Source: Azospirillum oleiclasticum (GTDB lineage Bacteria; Pseudomonadota; Alphaproteobacteria; Azospirillales; Azospirillaceae). Taken from it: a DNA stretch of 64,000 nt. Both the position numbers and the translations under genes were made by a program. This document shows positions 17,088 to 25,012 of this stretch, piece after piece. How positions within the stretch are numbered: the stretch's first letter is position 1; each line of letters starts with the position of its first letter. The DNA is taken from the NCBI RefSeq assembly GCF_013423485.1, contig NZ_JABFFR010000037.1, forward strand, positions 1-64,000, in the 5' to 3' direction. Under the pieces are notes generated by a model. That model saw nothing but the letters and a program-made list of their open reading frames with translations. It was not told where the DNA came from and searched no databases.

Positions 17088-19136
17088 ATGGCCCGCAAGA
17101 CCCGCAACCCGATGGACCGCCTGACCGCCACCCCGCGGATGCGCTGGCTGGTCACGCTGGCCGGTGCGCTGGCCCTGGCGCTGCTCGGCTGGCATCTGGG
17201 GCCGCTGCTGTCGGTCGGCGGCTTCCGGCCGCTGGAGGATCCCTTCTCCCGCGCCATGCCGGGGCTGGCGGCGCTGGCCGGCTGGGTGCTGCTGAACCGC
17301 CGCGCCGACCGTCACGACCGGCGCGCCAACCGGCGCCTCATCGAAGCGCTGGCCACCCACGACGATCCCGACCTGCGCGCCTCGGTGGACGAACTGGACG
17401 GTGTGCGCGAGCGGGCGGAGGACGCGCTGAAGCGGCTGCGCACGCAGCGTTTCGGCTCGCGCTGGACGGGACGCTACGCCTACCAGCTTCCCTGGTATCT
17501 GGTGATCGGCGCGCCGGGATCGGGCAAGACGACCGCCATCGCCGAGGCCGGCCTCGCCACGTCCGCGGTGGCGGGCGGGCGTCCGGTGCAGGGGATGGGC
17601 GGCACCCGCACCTGCGACTGGTGGTTCACCGACCGCGCCGTGCTGATCGACACCGCCGGGCGCTACACCACCCAGGACAGCCGCGCCGCGGTGGACGGCC
17701 GGGTGTGGAACGGCCTGCTCGACATCCTGAGGGAGCACCGGCCGCGCCAGCCGATCAACGGCGTGATCGTCACCATCAGCCTCGCCGACCTGGCCACCTG
17801 GAGCCACGCGGAGCGGCGCGCCCAGGCCCTCGCGCTCCGCCAGCGGCTGGGCGAGCTGCGCCGGCATCTCGGCCTGCGGCTGCCCGTCTACGCGCTGTGC
17901 ACCAAGGCCGACCTCGTCGCCGGCTTCGCCGCCTTCTTCGATTTCCTGCCCCAGGAGGAGCGCGACCAGGTGTGGGGCGCCAGCTTCGCCACCGACGACC
18001 GCCGCGCCGCGATGGCCTCCGGCACGTCCGCGAGAGCCTCCGGCAGGGTGGCGGGACCCGTAGCCGAACGCGTGCGCGGCGCGATGGCCGGCCTGCTGCG
18101 CCGGTTGGACGAGCGCATGTTCGAGCGGCTGCACCAGGAGCCGGACCAGGAACGCCGCAGCGCCGCCTTCGGCTTCCCCGCCCAGCTCTCCGCACTCGAA
18201 GGACCGCTGGAGGAGCTGCTGGCCACCGCCTGCGAACCCGAGCCGGGGGAAGAGGCGGTGATGCTGCGCGGCGTCTATTTCACCAGCGCGCGCCAGGGTG
18301 GCCCGGCGGTGGACCGGGTGGTGACCGGGCTGGCGGCGCTGGCGCCGGCGGCCCAGGAGCCGGTGGAGACCGGCAGCTTCTTCCTGCGCCGCCTGCTGCC
18401 CGAGGTGGTCTTCCCCGAGGCCAACCTCGCCGGGCTGGACCGCGAGACGGCGCGCCGCCGCCGCCTCGCCGATGGGCTGGCGCTCGGTGGGACGCTGGCG
18501 GCGGCGCTGGCCTTCGCCCTGTTCTGGACCGTGAGTTTCCAGGGCAACGCGGCGCTGATCGCGCGGGCCGACGCCGCCGTCACGGCGGCCGAAACGCGGC
18601 TGAAGGCGCTGGACACGCCGCCGCGCTCGCTGACCCGCGTGGAGGACACCGACTTCGCCGGCATCCTGCCGGCGCTCGACGCGCTGCGCACCCTGCCCAT
18701 GGGCTGGACGGAGCGTACGGACTGGCCGCCGGTCGAGCTGACCGGCGGGCTGTACCAGGGCAAGCGCATCGGCCGTTCCGCCGAGGCGGTGTACCGCCGC
18801 GCGCTGCGCAGCGTGTTCCTGTCGCGCGTGGTGCTGCGGCTGGAGGAGCGGCTGCGCACGGGATGGGCGCGGCCGGACGAGCTGGTGCTGACGCTCCGCG
18901 CCTACCGCATGATCGGCGGGAGGGAGCCGCTGGACCGCGCCTATCTCGCCGAATGGCTGGCCGGCGACTGGCAGCGCACGCTGCCGGGGGCGGAGAACGA
19001 GGGGCGCCGGCGGGCGCTGGGCGACCATCTCGCCGCCCTGTTCGAGGTGGGCTTCGCTCCGATCCCGGTGGACGACCTGCTGGCCGACCGGGTGCGGCAG
19101 GTGATCGAGCAGGCGTCGGCCCGCCGCCCGTCATGA
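17088..19136 (+). CDS. tssM: shortened TssM (IcmF/VasK) of a type VI secretion system
   Basis: The product has 682 residues, whereas TssM proteins usually have about 1100-1200. Seen in order: two N-terminal membrane helices (20-42, 56-69), a cytoplasmic NTPase-like domain with Walker A GAPGSGKTT (141-149), VLIDTAGRY and TKAD, a third helix near 468-486 (ALAFALFWTVSF), then only about 195 residues of periplasmic region. The IcmF-related and C-terminal TssM domains that contact TssJ and the outer-membrane ring are missing. The stop overlaps a duplicated copy of the tagF start, so the gene may have lost its 3' half by deletion. The ATG at 17088 follows an AAGGCAACGCC leader. No tssA-K genes for the sheath, baseplate or tail lie in the window. 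Either a vestigial system or a minimal envelope module. Confidence 0.85.
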   Translation: MARKTRNPMDRLTATPRMRWLVTLAGALALALLGWHLGPLLSVGGFRPLEDPFSRAMPGLAALAGWVLLNRRADRHDRRANRRLIEALATHDDPDLRASVDELDGVRERAEDALKRLRTQRFGSRWTGRYAYQLPWYLVIGAPGSGKTTAIAEAGLATSAVAGGRPVQGMGGTRTCDWWFTDRAVLIDTAGRYTTQDSRAAVDGRVWNGLLDILREHRPRQPINGVIVTISLADLATWSHAERRAQALALRQRLGELRRHLGLRLPVYALCTKADLVAGFAAFFDFLPQEERDQVWGASFATDDRRAAMASGTSARASGRVAGPVAERVRGAMAGLLRRLDERMFERLHQEPDQERRSAAFGFPAQLSALEGPLEELLATACEPEPGEEAVMLRGVYFTSARQGGPAVDRVVTGLAALAPAAQEPVETGSFFLRRLLPEVVFPEANLAGLDRETARRRRLADGLALGGTLAAALAFALFWTVSFQGNAALIARADAAVTAAETRLKALDTPPRSLTRVEDTDFAGILPALDALRTLPMGWTERTDWPPVELTGGLYQGKRIGRSAEAVYRRALRSVFLSRVVLRLEERLRTGWARPDELVLTLRAYRMIGGREPLDRAYLAEWLAGDWQRTLPGAENEGRRRALGDHLAALFEVGFAPIPVDDLLADRVRQVIEQASARRPS

Positions 19137-19159
19137 GCACGCTCCCGTCATGAGCACGC
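19127..19159 (+). repeat. 17-bp-period direct repeat duplicating the tagF start codon region
   Basis: CCCGTCATGAGCACGC occurs at 19127-19142 and again at 19144-19159. Each copy contains an ATG followed by AGC ACG. The first ATG (19133) overlaps the tssM stop as ATGA and would give a six-codon peptide MSTLPS, whose TGA overlaps the second ATG (19150), the true tagF start. The tandem copy is seen directly; a slippage or deletion-scar origin is inferred. Confidence 0.8.
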
Positions 19160-19806
19160 GCTGGGGGCCCGGCTACCATGGCAAGCTGCCGTCGCGCGGC
19201 GACTTCGTCGCCTTCGGCCTGCCGCGGGAGTTCGTGGAGCCGTGGGACGGCTGGCTCGCCACGGCGCTGACCGAGGCGCAGGCGGCGCTCGGCCCGCCGT
19301 GGGAGGGGCTGTTCGCCGCCGCACCCCCCTGGCGCTTCGCCCTGGCCGCCGGCGTCTGCGGCCCGGCGGCGGTGGCCGGCGTGCTGGTGGCGAGCCGCGA
19401 CCGGGTGGGGCGCCTCTACCCCTTCATGATCGCCGCGGCCGCCCCACGCGGGGTGGAGGTGGCGGCGGTGCCGGCGGGCTGCCGCGGCTGGTTCGAACGG
19501 GCGGAGCGGCTGGCCGTTGCCGCCGCCCACGCCGCCATCAACCTGCACACCCTGCCCGCCCGCGCCGCCGCCATCGGCCGGCCGGACGCAACACCCAGCC
19601 CGGCGCACCGCGCCGTGGTCGAGTCGCATCTGGGGCCGTTGCCCGGCACGCCGTCGCTGTGGTGGACCGGTGGCGGCGGCCGGGTGGAGCCCTCGCTGCT
19701 GGCCTGCCCCGGCCTGCCCGACGGGCTGCGCTTCGCCGCCATGCTCGACAATGGCTGGGAGCGGCGGGGGTGGGAGACGGCGGAGGTCAGCGCACCCGTT
19801 CCATGA
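19150..19806 (+). CDS. tagF: type VI secretion-associated protein TagF (ImpM family)
   Basis: A 218-residue cytoplasmic protein matching the TagF/ImpM family. The N-terminal signature GYHGKLPSRGDFVAFGLPREFVEPWDGWL is almost canonical (KxPxxGDFV, then WDxWL). The middle has the WRFALAAGVCGP and RVGRLYPF motifs, and the C-terminal half (PGTPSLWWTGGG) closes the fold. TagF proteins restrain or modulate T6SS assembly post-translationally, often with the Fha/PpkA-PppA branch. Length is normal for the single-domain version (no fused PppA phosphatase). The start ATG 19150 lies within the duplicated 16-nt repeat. The last 20 nt overlap the convergent PIG-L gene. It is the third gene of the tssL-tssM-tagF operon. 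Confidence 0.9.
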   Translation: MSTRWGPGYHGKLPSRGDFVAFGLPREFVEPWDGWLATALTEAQAALGPPWEGLFAAAPPWRFALAAGVCGPAAVAGVLVASRDRVGRLYPFMIAAAAPRGVEVAAVPAGCRGWFERAERLAVAAAHAAINLHTLPARAAAIGRPDATPSPAHRAVVESHLGPLPGTPSLWWTGGGGRVEPSLLACPGLPDGLRFAAMLDNGWERRGWETAEVSAPVP

Positions 19807-20554
19807 ACGCCGTGACCACCCGCGACACCGTGGCCGGCTTGGTGAAGTCGATGCGCGGGTGGCGGAACGGCACCCAATGGAAGCGGGCGTAGAACAGCGT
19901 GCCGGGGTGCGGTGGCAGGGCGTAATCGTGCGCCGGCAGCGGCCGGAACGCCTCCCGCCCGCTGCGGATGTGGGCGAGGTTGCCGCGTTCGGACTCGTAC
20001 AGATCCAGCAGCGCCCGCTTCTCCGCCTGCTCCGCGTCGGTGAGGGCCAGCACCGTCTCGCCACCGCGCGCGTCAGGGAAGTCCTGACTGCGCGTACGGC
20101 CGCCGGCGTTGTTGTACTCCGCATACTCCCAGACCGGCACGGTTGGGGCGATCAGGCTCGCCAGGGCGTTCGCCACGTCGTGGTCCTGGTGCCCGCCTTC
20201 GTACGCCGGGGCCCAGACGACGCCCGGCCGCAGCCGGTCCACCGCGCCGCGCAACTCCGCCAGCGCGTCGGCCATGTGGAGGCGCAGCGTGCGCGTCGGG
20301 CGGTCGGAAAAGGCGACGGGGGTGATCCCCAGCCGCTCCGCAGCGGCCAGAGCCTCGGCCCGGCGGCGGGCGACGCGGGCCGCCGTGCCGGCCGGGTCCG
20401 GGCGCCACGCCACCTCCACCCCCGGCACGCCGGTGGTGAGGTACAGCCCGTGCACCGCCGCTCCCTGCGCGCGGGCGCGTGCGATGGCGGCGGCGCAGCC
20501 GACGACCTCGTCGTCGGGGTGCGGGATCAGGACGAGGATGCGGTCGGCGAACAT
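19787..20554 (-). CDS. PIG-L family (LmbE-like) deacetylase
   Basis: A 255-residue zinc-dependent deacetylase. The signature LIPHPDDEVVGCAAAIARAR (residues 9-28) has the His, Asp-Asp and acidic residues of the metal site, and GGHQDHDVANAL gives the third metal-binding histidine. The family removes the acetyl group from N-acetylglucosamine attached to inositol, malate, lipid or glycopeptide carriers. The start ATG at 20554 overlaps the stop of the upstream GT4 gene by one base (TGATG), so the two are coupled: a glycosyltransferase and a deacetylase acting on the same sugar conjugate is the natural reading, as in mycothiol or bacillithiol biosynthesis, but the carrier is unknown here. It is not HpnK, which belongs to the YdjC/ChbG fold. 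The 3' end overlaps tagF. Confidence 0.88.
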   Translation of the reverse strand: MFADRILVLIPHPDDEVVGCAAAIARARAQGAAVHGLYLTTGVPGVEVAWRPDPAGTAARVARRRAEALAAAERLGITPVAFSDRPTRTLRLHMADALAELRGAVDRLRPGVVWAPAYEGGHQDHDVANALASLIAPTVPVWEYAEYNNAGGRTRSQDFPDARGGETVLALTDAEQAEKRALLDLYESERGNLAHIRSGREAFRPLPAHDYALPPHPGTLFYARFHWVPFRHPRIDFTKPATVSRVVTAFMERVR

Positions 20555-21819
20555 CAGGGCGCACGCCCGGCGGCGGTCCAGACCGGCAGCACGTCCTGCA
20601 ACAACACATCGTCCCAGGAGGGCAGGTTCGCCGCGGCCCAGGCACCGGCACCGCGGCCCATGGCGGCCAGCCGTTCCGGCTCGGCCACCAGCGGGCGCAG
20701 CGCCGCGGCCCAGGAATCGGGGTCGGAGCCGCGGACGGTACCGCCCGTCTCCCCCTCGCGCAGGACGGCACCGGCGCCGCTGTCGGCGTGTGCCAGCACG
20801 GCGACGCCGCTGCTCAGCGCCTCCCGCACGACGTTGCTGTTCACCTCGATCTCCGAGGGCAGCACGAACAGGTCGGCCGAGGCGTAGAAGCGGGCCAGCA
20901 CGGTTTGCGGCACGGCACCGGGGCAGGTGGCGGCGTCACCCAGCAGCGCCTGCAGCTCGGGCTTCTCCTCCCCCTCGCCGGCGCAGAGCAAGTGCAGGTC
21001 CAGCCCCTCCCCGCGCAATTGATGGACGGCGCGGGCCAGCGTCATCGGCCGCTTGCCGCGGTTGATGCGGCCGGCGAAGAGCACCAGCGCGCGGTTCCGC
21101 GGCACCCCGTACGCCTCCTCCAGCCACGCGCGGTCGCGCGCCGCGGGGGTGAAGAGGGTGCGGTCGATGCCGCGGCGCAGCAGCCCCACCCGCTCCGGCG
21201 GCAGCACGGCTTCCGCCCGCGCCCGCTCCTCCGGCCGCGACACCAGCGCGAAGGCGCAGCGCGCCTGATGGCGGGCGAGCTTGGCCAGCATGTCGCGCTC
21301 ACCCTTCGCGGGCAGGGCGAGGCGGTCGACCAGCAGCCGGGTCAGGGCGCCGGTGCCGAACAGCCCCTCCAGCGTGCGCGCCATGAAGATGCGGGTGTAG
21401 CCCGGTGTGTCGGTGTGGACCGAGTTGACCAGCGGCACACCCCGCGCCGCCACCACCCGCTCGGCCGTACGCGCGTACGCGAAGAAGGCGTCGGTGGTGT
21501 GGATGAGGTCGCAATCCTGCAGCCGCGCGGCCAGCCGCGGGTGGTGGCGGGCGAGGTCGGTGTGGTCGGGCACGTGGCGCAGGAAGGGGATGCGCGCGGT
21601 GCTGAACACCGGCCGGTGGTGGCGGTGGCGCACGTTGGGCGCCAGCGTCACCGTGCGCTCCTCCTCCCCCTGGAAATGCACGGTCAGGTCGATGCCGGGG
21701 GCGGAGCGCACGGCGGCCTCCGACAGCCGCTCCCAGCACTTCACATGGCCGCCCGCGTCCGGACGCCACAGCAGGTCCACGAGGACGGCGACCTTGAGGG
21801 CGGGCCGGGTGTCGGTCAT
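20554..21819 (-). CDS. family 4 glycosyltransferase (GT-B fold)
   Basis: A 421-residue soluble GT-B enzyme. The N-terminal domain starts VAVLVDLLWRPDAGGHVKCW. The C-terminal donor-binding domain carries VLFAGRINRGKRP and the E-x7-E motif (residues EVNSNVVRE within SEIEVNSNVVREAL), characteristic of GT4 retaining transferases using nucleotide-sugars. There is no membrane segment. It is cotranscribed with the PIG-L deacetylase, which would act next on the transferred amino sugar. It is divergent from hpnB with an 85-nt gap that contains a TATAGT-like box for the hopanoid direction. A role in glycosylating hopanoids is possible from position only. The start ATG at 21819 has no obvious strong ribosome site nearby. 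Confidence 0.88.
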   Translation of the reverse strand: MTDTRPALKVAVLVDLLWRPDAGGHVKCWERLSEAAVRSAPGIDLTVHFQGEEERTVTLAPNVRHRHHRPVFSTARIPFLRHVPDHTDLARHHPRLAARLQDCDLIHTTDAFFAYARTAERVVAARGVPLVNSVHTDTPGYTRIFMARTLEGLFGTGALTRLLVDRLALPAKGERDMLAKLARHQARCAFALVSRPEERARAEAVLPPERVGLLRRGIDRTLFTPAARDRAWLEEAYGVPRNRALVLFAGRINRGKRPMTLARAVHQLRGEGLDLHLLCAGEGEEKPELQALLGDAATCPGAVPQTVLARFYASADLFVLPSEIEVNSNVVREALSSGVAVLAHADSGAGAVLREGETGGTVRGSDPDSWAAALRPLVAEPERLAAMGRGAGAWAAANLPSWDDVLLQDVLPVWTAAGRAP

Positions 21820-21904
21820 GGCAAAGCTTTGTCCGCTGCGATCGGGGGTCGGTGCCGTATAGTGCGCTGCATAACACGGACCCCCGCCGGATCACCACAC
21901 CGCC

Positions 21905-23083
21905 ATGCTCGCCGCCCTCGCCCTTCTGTCTCTTGCCATATGGACCCACCTCCTGGCCTTCCGCGGCGGCTTCTGGCGGGCCGACCAGAGGCTCCCCAGG
22001 GCGGACGGGCACCACTCCGCTACGGGCGTGGTGGCGGTGGTACCCGCCCGCGACGAGGAGGCCGTGGTGGGCGAGGCGTTGCGCGCCCTGCTGGCGCAGG
22101 AGCACGGGAACCTCCGCGTCGTGCTGGTGGACGACCACAGCCGCGACCGCACCCGCGCCATCGCCGACGCTGTGGCCGCGGATCACCCCGGCCGGCTGAC
22201 CGTGACCGGCACGGAACCGCTGCCGCCGGGCTGGACCGGCAAGCTGTGGGCGCTGGCCGCCGGGGTGCGGGCCGCGCGGGCAGTGGCGCCGGACGCCACC
22301 CACATCCTGCTGTGCGACGCCGACATCCGGATGGAGCCGGACACCCTGCCGCGGCTGCTGGCGAAGGCGGAGCCAGGGGTGGAAGCCGGGCGGCTGGATC
22401 TGGTGTCGCTGATGGTGCGGCTGGACGACCGCGGTTTCTGGGGCGGGCTGCTGGTGCCGGCCTTCGTCTTCTTCTTCCAGATGCTCTACCCCTTCCCCTG
22501 GGTGAACGACCCGCGGGCGCGCACGGCGGCGGCGGCCGGCGGCTGCGTTCTGGTGCGCCGCGACGCGCTGGAGCGGGCCGGCGGCATCGAGGCCATCCGC
22601 GGCGCGCTGATCGACGATTGCACCCTGGCCGCGGCGGTGAAGCGCGCGGGCGGGCGCATCTGGCTGGGTCTGGCGGATTCGGCGCGCAGCCTGCGCGACA
22701 ACGGCGGGTTCGACGGGGTGTGGAACATGGTGGCGCGCACCGCCTACACCCAGCTCCACCACTCCCCGCTCCTGCTGATCGGAACGCTGGCCGGCATGGC
22801 GCTGACCTTCCTGGTGCCGCCGCTGCTGGCCCTCGCCCTGCCGCTGCACGGGAACGGCTGGGCGGCGGCGGCCGGGCTGGCGGTGTGGGTCGCCATGGGT
22901 GTTGCCTATTCGCCAACACTGCGTCTTTACGGTCGCCCGATCGCCTCCGGGCTGTTGCTGCCCTTGGTTGCCGCGCTATACAGCCTGATGACGGTCGCCT
23001 CCGCGCTGCGCCATTGGCGTGGCCGGGGCGGGCAATGGAAGGGTCGGGTCTACCCCGCCGACGGCACGGCACGGGGCGGCTGA
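21905..23083 (+). CDS. hpnB: hopanoid-associated glycosyltransferase HpnB
   Basis: A 392-residue membrane-bound family 2 glycosyltransferase. One N-terminal helix (residues 2-18), a GT-A domain with VVAVVPARDEEAVVGEALRAL, VDDHSRDRT and the CDADI metal-binding motif, then GGCVLVRRDALERAGG and DDCTLAAAVKRAGGRI (the acceptor-side DD/Q region), followed by about four C-terminal helices (residues 275-370). The combination PPGWTGKLWALAAGV with the WVNDPR segment is typical for HpnB, the hopene-associated GT2 family that sits in hopanoid clusters; its exact acceptor is unsettled. The ATG at 21905 follows a short leader with no clear ribosome site (ACACCGCC). It starts the main hopanoid transcription unit; hpnC follows 17 nt later. 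Confidence 0.87.
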   Translation: MLAALALLSLAIWTHLLAFRGGFWRADQRLPRADGHHSATGVVAVVPARDEEAVVGEALRALLAQEHGNLRVVLVDDHSRDRTRAIADAVAADHPGRLTVTGTEPLPPGWTGKLWALAAGVRAARAVAPDATHILLCDADIRMEPDTLPRLLAKAEPGVEAGRLDLVSLMVRLDDRGFWGGLLVPAFVFFFQMLYPFPWVNDPRARTAAAAGGCVLVRRDALERAGGIEAIRGALIDDCTLAAAVKRAGGRIWLGLADSARSLRDNGGFDGVWNMVARTAYTQLHHSPLLLIGTLAGMALTFLVPPLLALALPLHGNGWAAAAGLAVWVAMGVAYSPTLRLYGRPIASGLLLPLVAALYSLMTVASALRHWRGRGGQWKGRVYPADGTARGG

Positions 23084-23100
23084 CCCGGCAGGAGACGGGA

Positions 23101-23991
23101 TTGGGCGGAGCGGTCGAAACCCCGTCGGGCAAGACGGCGGCGGACGAGAATTTCCCCGTCGGGTCGTGGCTTCTGCCCGCGGCCAAACGCCCGCACGTGG
23201 CCGCCTACTACGCCTTCGCCCGCGCCGCCGACGACATCGCCGACCACCCCGCTCTGACGCCCGACGAGAAGGTCACCCGCCTCGTCGCCTTCGGCGAGGC
23301 GCTGGAGACCGGCGGCGGCGATCCGGCGCTGTTCGCCAAGGCGCACCGGCTGCGCGCCAGCCTGGACGCGACCGGCGTGCCGCGGCGCCACGGGCTGGAC
23401 CTGCTCAGCGCCTTCCGCCAGGACGCGGTGAAGCGGCGCTACGCCGACTGGGCCGAGCTGATCGATTACTGCGACCGCTCCGCCGCCCCGGTCGGGCGCT
23501 TCCTGCTCGACCTGCATGGCGAGGACCGGGCGCTGTGGCCGGCGACCGACGCCCTGTGCAACGCGTTGCAGGTGCTCAACCACCTTCAGGACTGCGGTGG
23601 CGACCGCCGAGATCTGGACCGCGTCTACATCCCGCTCGACTGGCTGGCCGAGCGCGGCGGCGACGTCACCGACCTCGACCGGCCGGCCGCCACCCCGGCG
23701 CTGCGGCACGCCATCGACCGCTGCCTGGACGGGGTGGACGCGCTGCTGGACCTCGCCCGCCCCTTTCCCGACGCGCTGCGCAACCGGCGGCTGGCGGCCG
23801 AATCCGCGGTGATCGTCGGGCTGGCGGAACGGCTGACGGCGCGGCTGCGCCGTGGCGATCCGCTGGCGCAACGGGTGGCCTTGAGCAAGGGCGATTTCGC
23901 GCTGTGCGGCGTGACGGGGCTGCTGCGCGGCCTGCTGGCGCCGCGGCGGGCGATGCCCGCCACCCCCGCCACGGCCGGGTTGCGGCGATGA
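23101..23991 (+). CDS. hpnC: hydroxysqualene synthase HpnC
   Basis: A 296-residue all-helical trans-isoprenyl synthase homologue of the squalene/phytoene synthase family. The two aspartate-rich motifs are present: RAADDIADHP near residues 41-50 and NHLQDCGGD near 160-168, which bind diphosphate through magnesium. In the three-gene HpnCDE route, HpnC converts presqualene diphosphate to hydroxysqualene. The best start is TTG 23101 with GGAGACGGGA immediately upstream; no ATG exists in the conserved N-terminus (VETPSGKTAADENFPVGSWL). The stop overlaps the start of hpnD in an ATGA junction, indicating coupled translation. Assigned HpnC rather than HpnD by gene order and by the ENFPVGSWLLP start. 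Confidence 0.88.
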   Translation: MGGAVETPSGKTAADENFPVGSWLLPAAKRPHVAAYYAFARAADDIADHPALTPDEKVTRLVAFGEALETGGGDPALFAKAHRLRASLDATGVPRRHGLDLLSAFRQDAVKRRYADWAELIDYCDRSAAPVGRFLLDLHGEDRALWPATDALCNALQVLNHLQDCGGDRRDLDRVYIPLDWLAERGGDVTDLDRPAATPALRHAIDRCLDGVDALLDLARPFPDALRNRRLAAESAVIVGLAERLTARLRRGDPLAQRVALSKGDFALCGVTGLLRGLLAPRRAMPATPATAGLRR

Positions 23992-24896
23992 CGGCTGCGG
24001 CGGGCGAGGCGCCCGGCATCGACCCGGTGGCGCATGTGACGGAGGTGGTCCGGCGCTCCGGCTCCTCCTTCACGCTGGGCATGCGCATCCTGCCGCGCGA
24101 GCGGCGGGAGGCGATGTTCGCCATCTACGCCTTCTGCCGCGAGGTGGACGACGTCGCCGACGAGCCGAACCCCGACGCGGTGAAGCTGGCCCTGCTCGCC
24201 GACTGGCGGCGGGAGATCGACGCGCTGTACGAGGGCCGTCCCGGCCGCCCCACCACCCGCGCCCTGGCCGGCCCCGTCCGCCGCTTTGGCCTGCCCAAGG
24301 ACGAGTTCGTCGCCGTCATCGACGGGATGGAGATGGACGTCGTCTCCCCCCTGCACGCGCCGGACATGGAGACGCTGCGCCTCTACTGCCGCCGGGTGGC
24401 CGGGGCGGTGGGGCTGTTGTCGCTGCACGCCTTCGGGGCGGAGGAGCCGGAGGCGCGCGGATTCGCGGTGGCTCTGGGCGAGGCGCTGCAACTGACCAAC
24501 ATCCTGCGCGACGTGGAGGAGGACGCCGGGCGCGACCGTCTCTACCTGCCGGGCGACCTGCTGCGCCGGCACGGCATCGACCCCAGCGCCGGGGGGGCCA
24601 CCGGGGTGGCCGCGGTGCTGGCCCATCCCGGGTTGGACGCCGCCTGCCGCGATCTCGCCGCCGTGGCGCGCGCCCGCTTCGCCGAGGCCGACCGGGCGCT
24701 GGCGTCCTGCGCGCGGGCACCGCTGCGGCCGGCGCTGCTGATGATGGGCATCTACGAGGATGTGCTGAACCGGCTGGAGCGCCGGGGCTGGCACGGCAAC
24801 GACGGGGCGCTGCGCGTCGGCAAGGCGTCCAAGCTGTGGGCTGCGCTGGCCGGAGGGCTGCTCCGACCACCCTGGCGACCTCCCATTGCAAACTGA
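23988..24896 (+). CDS. hpnD: presqualene diphosphate synthase HpnD
   Basis: A 302-residue squalene/phytoene-synthase family enzyme that condenses two farnesyl diphosphates to presqualene diphosphate. Both metal-binding motifs are seen: REVDDVADEPN near residues 51-61 and LTNILRDVEEDAGRDRLYLP near 168-187. The start SGSSFTLGMRILPRERREAM and the segment YCRRVAGAVG are characteristic of HpnD. It overlaps hpnC by 4 nt (ATGA at 23988). The expected partner HpnE, the flavoprotein that reduces hydroxysqualene to squalene, does not follow; after 116 nt the squalene-hopene cyclase begins. All motifs are intact, so this gene is probably active. Confidence 0.9.
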   Translation: MTAAAGEAPGIDPVAHVTEVVRRSGSSFTLGMRILPRERREAMFAIYAFCREVDDVADEPNPDAVKLALLADWRREIDALYEGRPGRPTTRALAGPVRRFGLPKDEFVAVIDGMEMDVVSPLHAPDMETLRLYCRRVAGAVGLLSLHAFGAEEPEARGFAVALGEALQLTNILRDVEEDAGRDRLYLPGDLLRRHGIDPSAGGATGVAAVLAHPGLDAACRDLAAVARARFAEADRALASCARAPLRPALLMMGIYEDVLNRLERRGWHGNDGALRVGKASKLWAALAGGLLRPPWRPPIAN

Positions 24897-24898
24897 CC

Positions 24899-24928
24899 TT
24901 GCACTGCACCAATTTCCGCGCATACCTA
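24899..24928 (+). promoter_or_regulatory. candidate promoter of the shc unit
   Basis: TTGCAC (24899-24904), an 18-nt spacer and TACCTA (24923-24928) lie about 85 nt before shc. The composition of this 116-nt gap is visibly lower in G+C than the flanking genes. The boxes are moderate matches, so this is tentative; it would let the cyclase be expressed apart from hpnBCD. Confidence 0.3.
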
Positions 24929-25012
24929 ATAGGGTGAGGTGACGGTGGTGCCGAAGCTGTGTTTGTGTGGCACCGGGGAATGCGGGCGTCCCGAATAGGG
25001 GAAGAAGGAAAC

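Noticed and set aside
19787..20554. Calling the PIG-L gene hpnK because it deacetylates and is near hpn genes
   Set aside because: HpnK is a YdjC/ChbG-fold protein; this one has the PIG-L/LmbE HPDDE signature.
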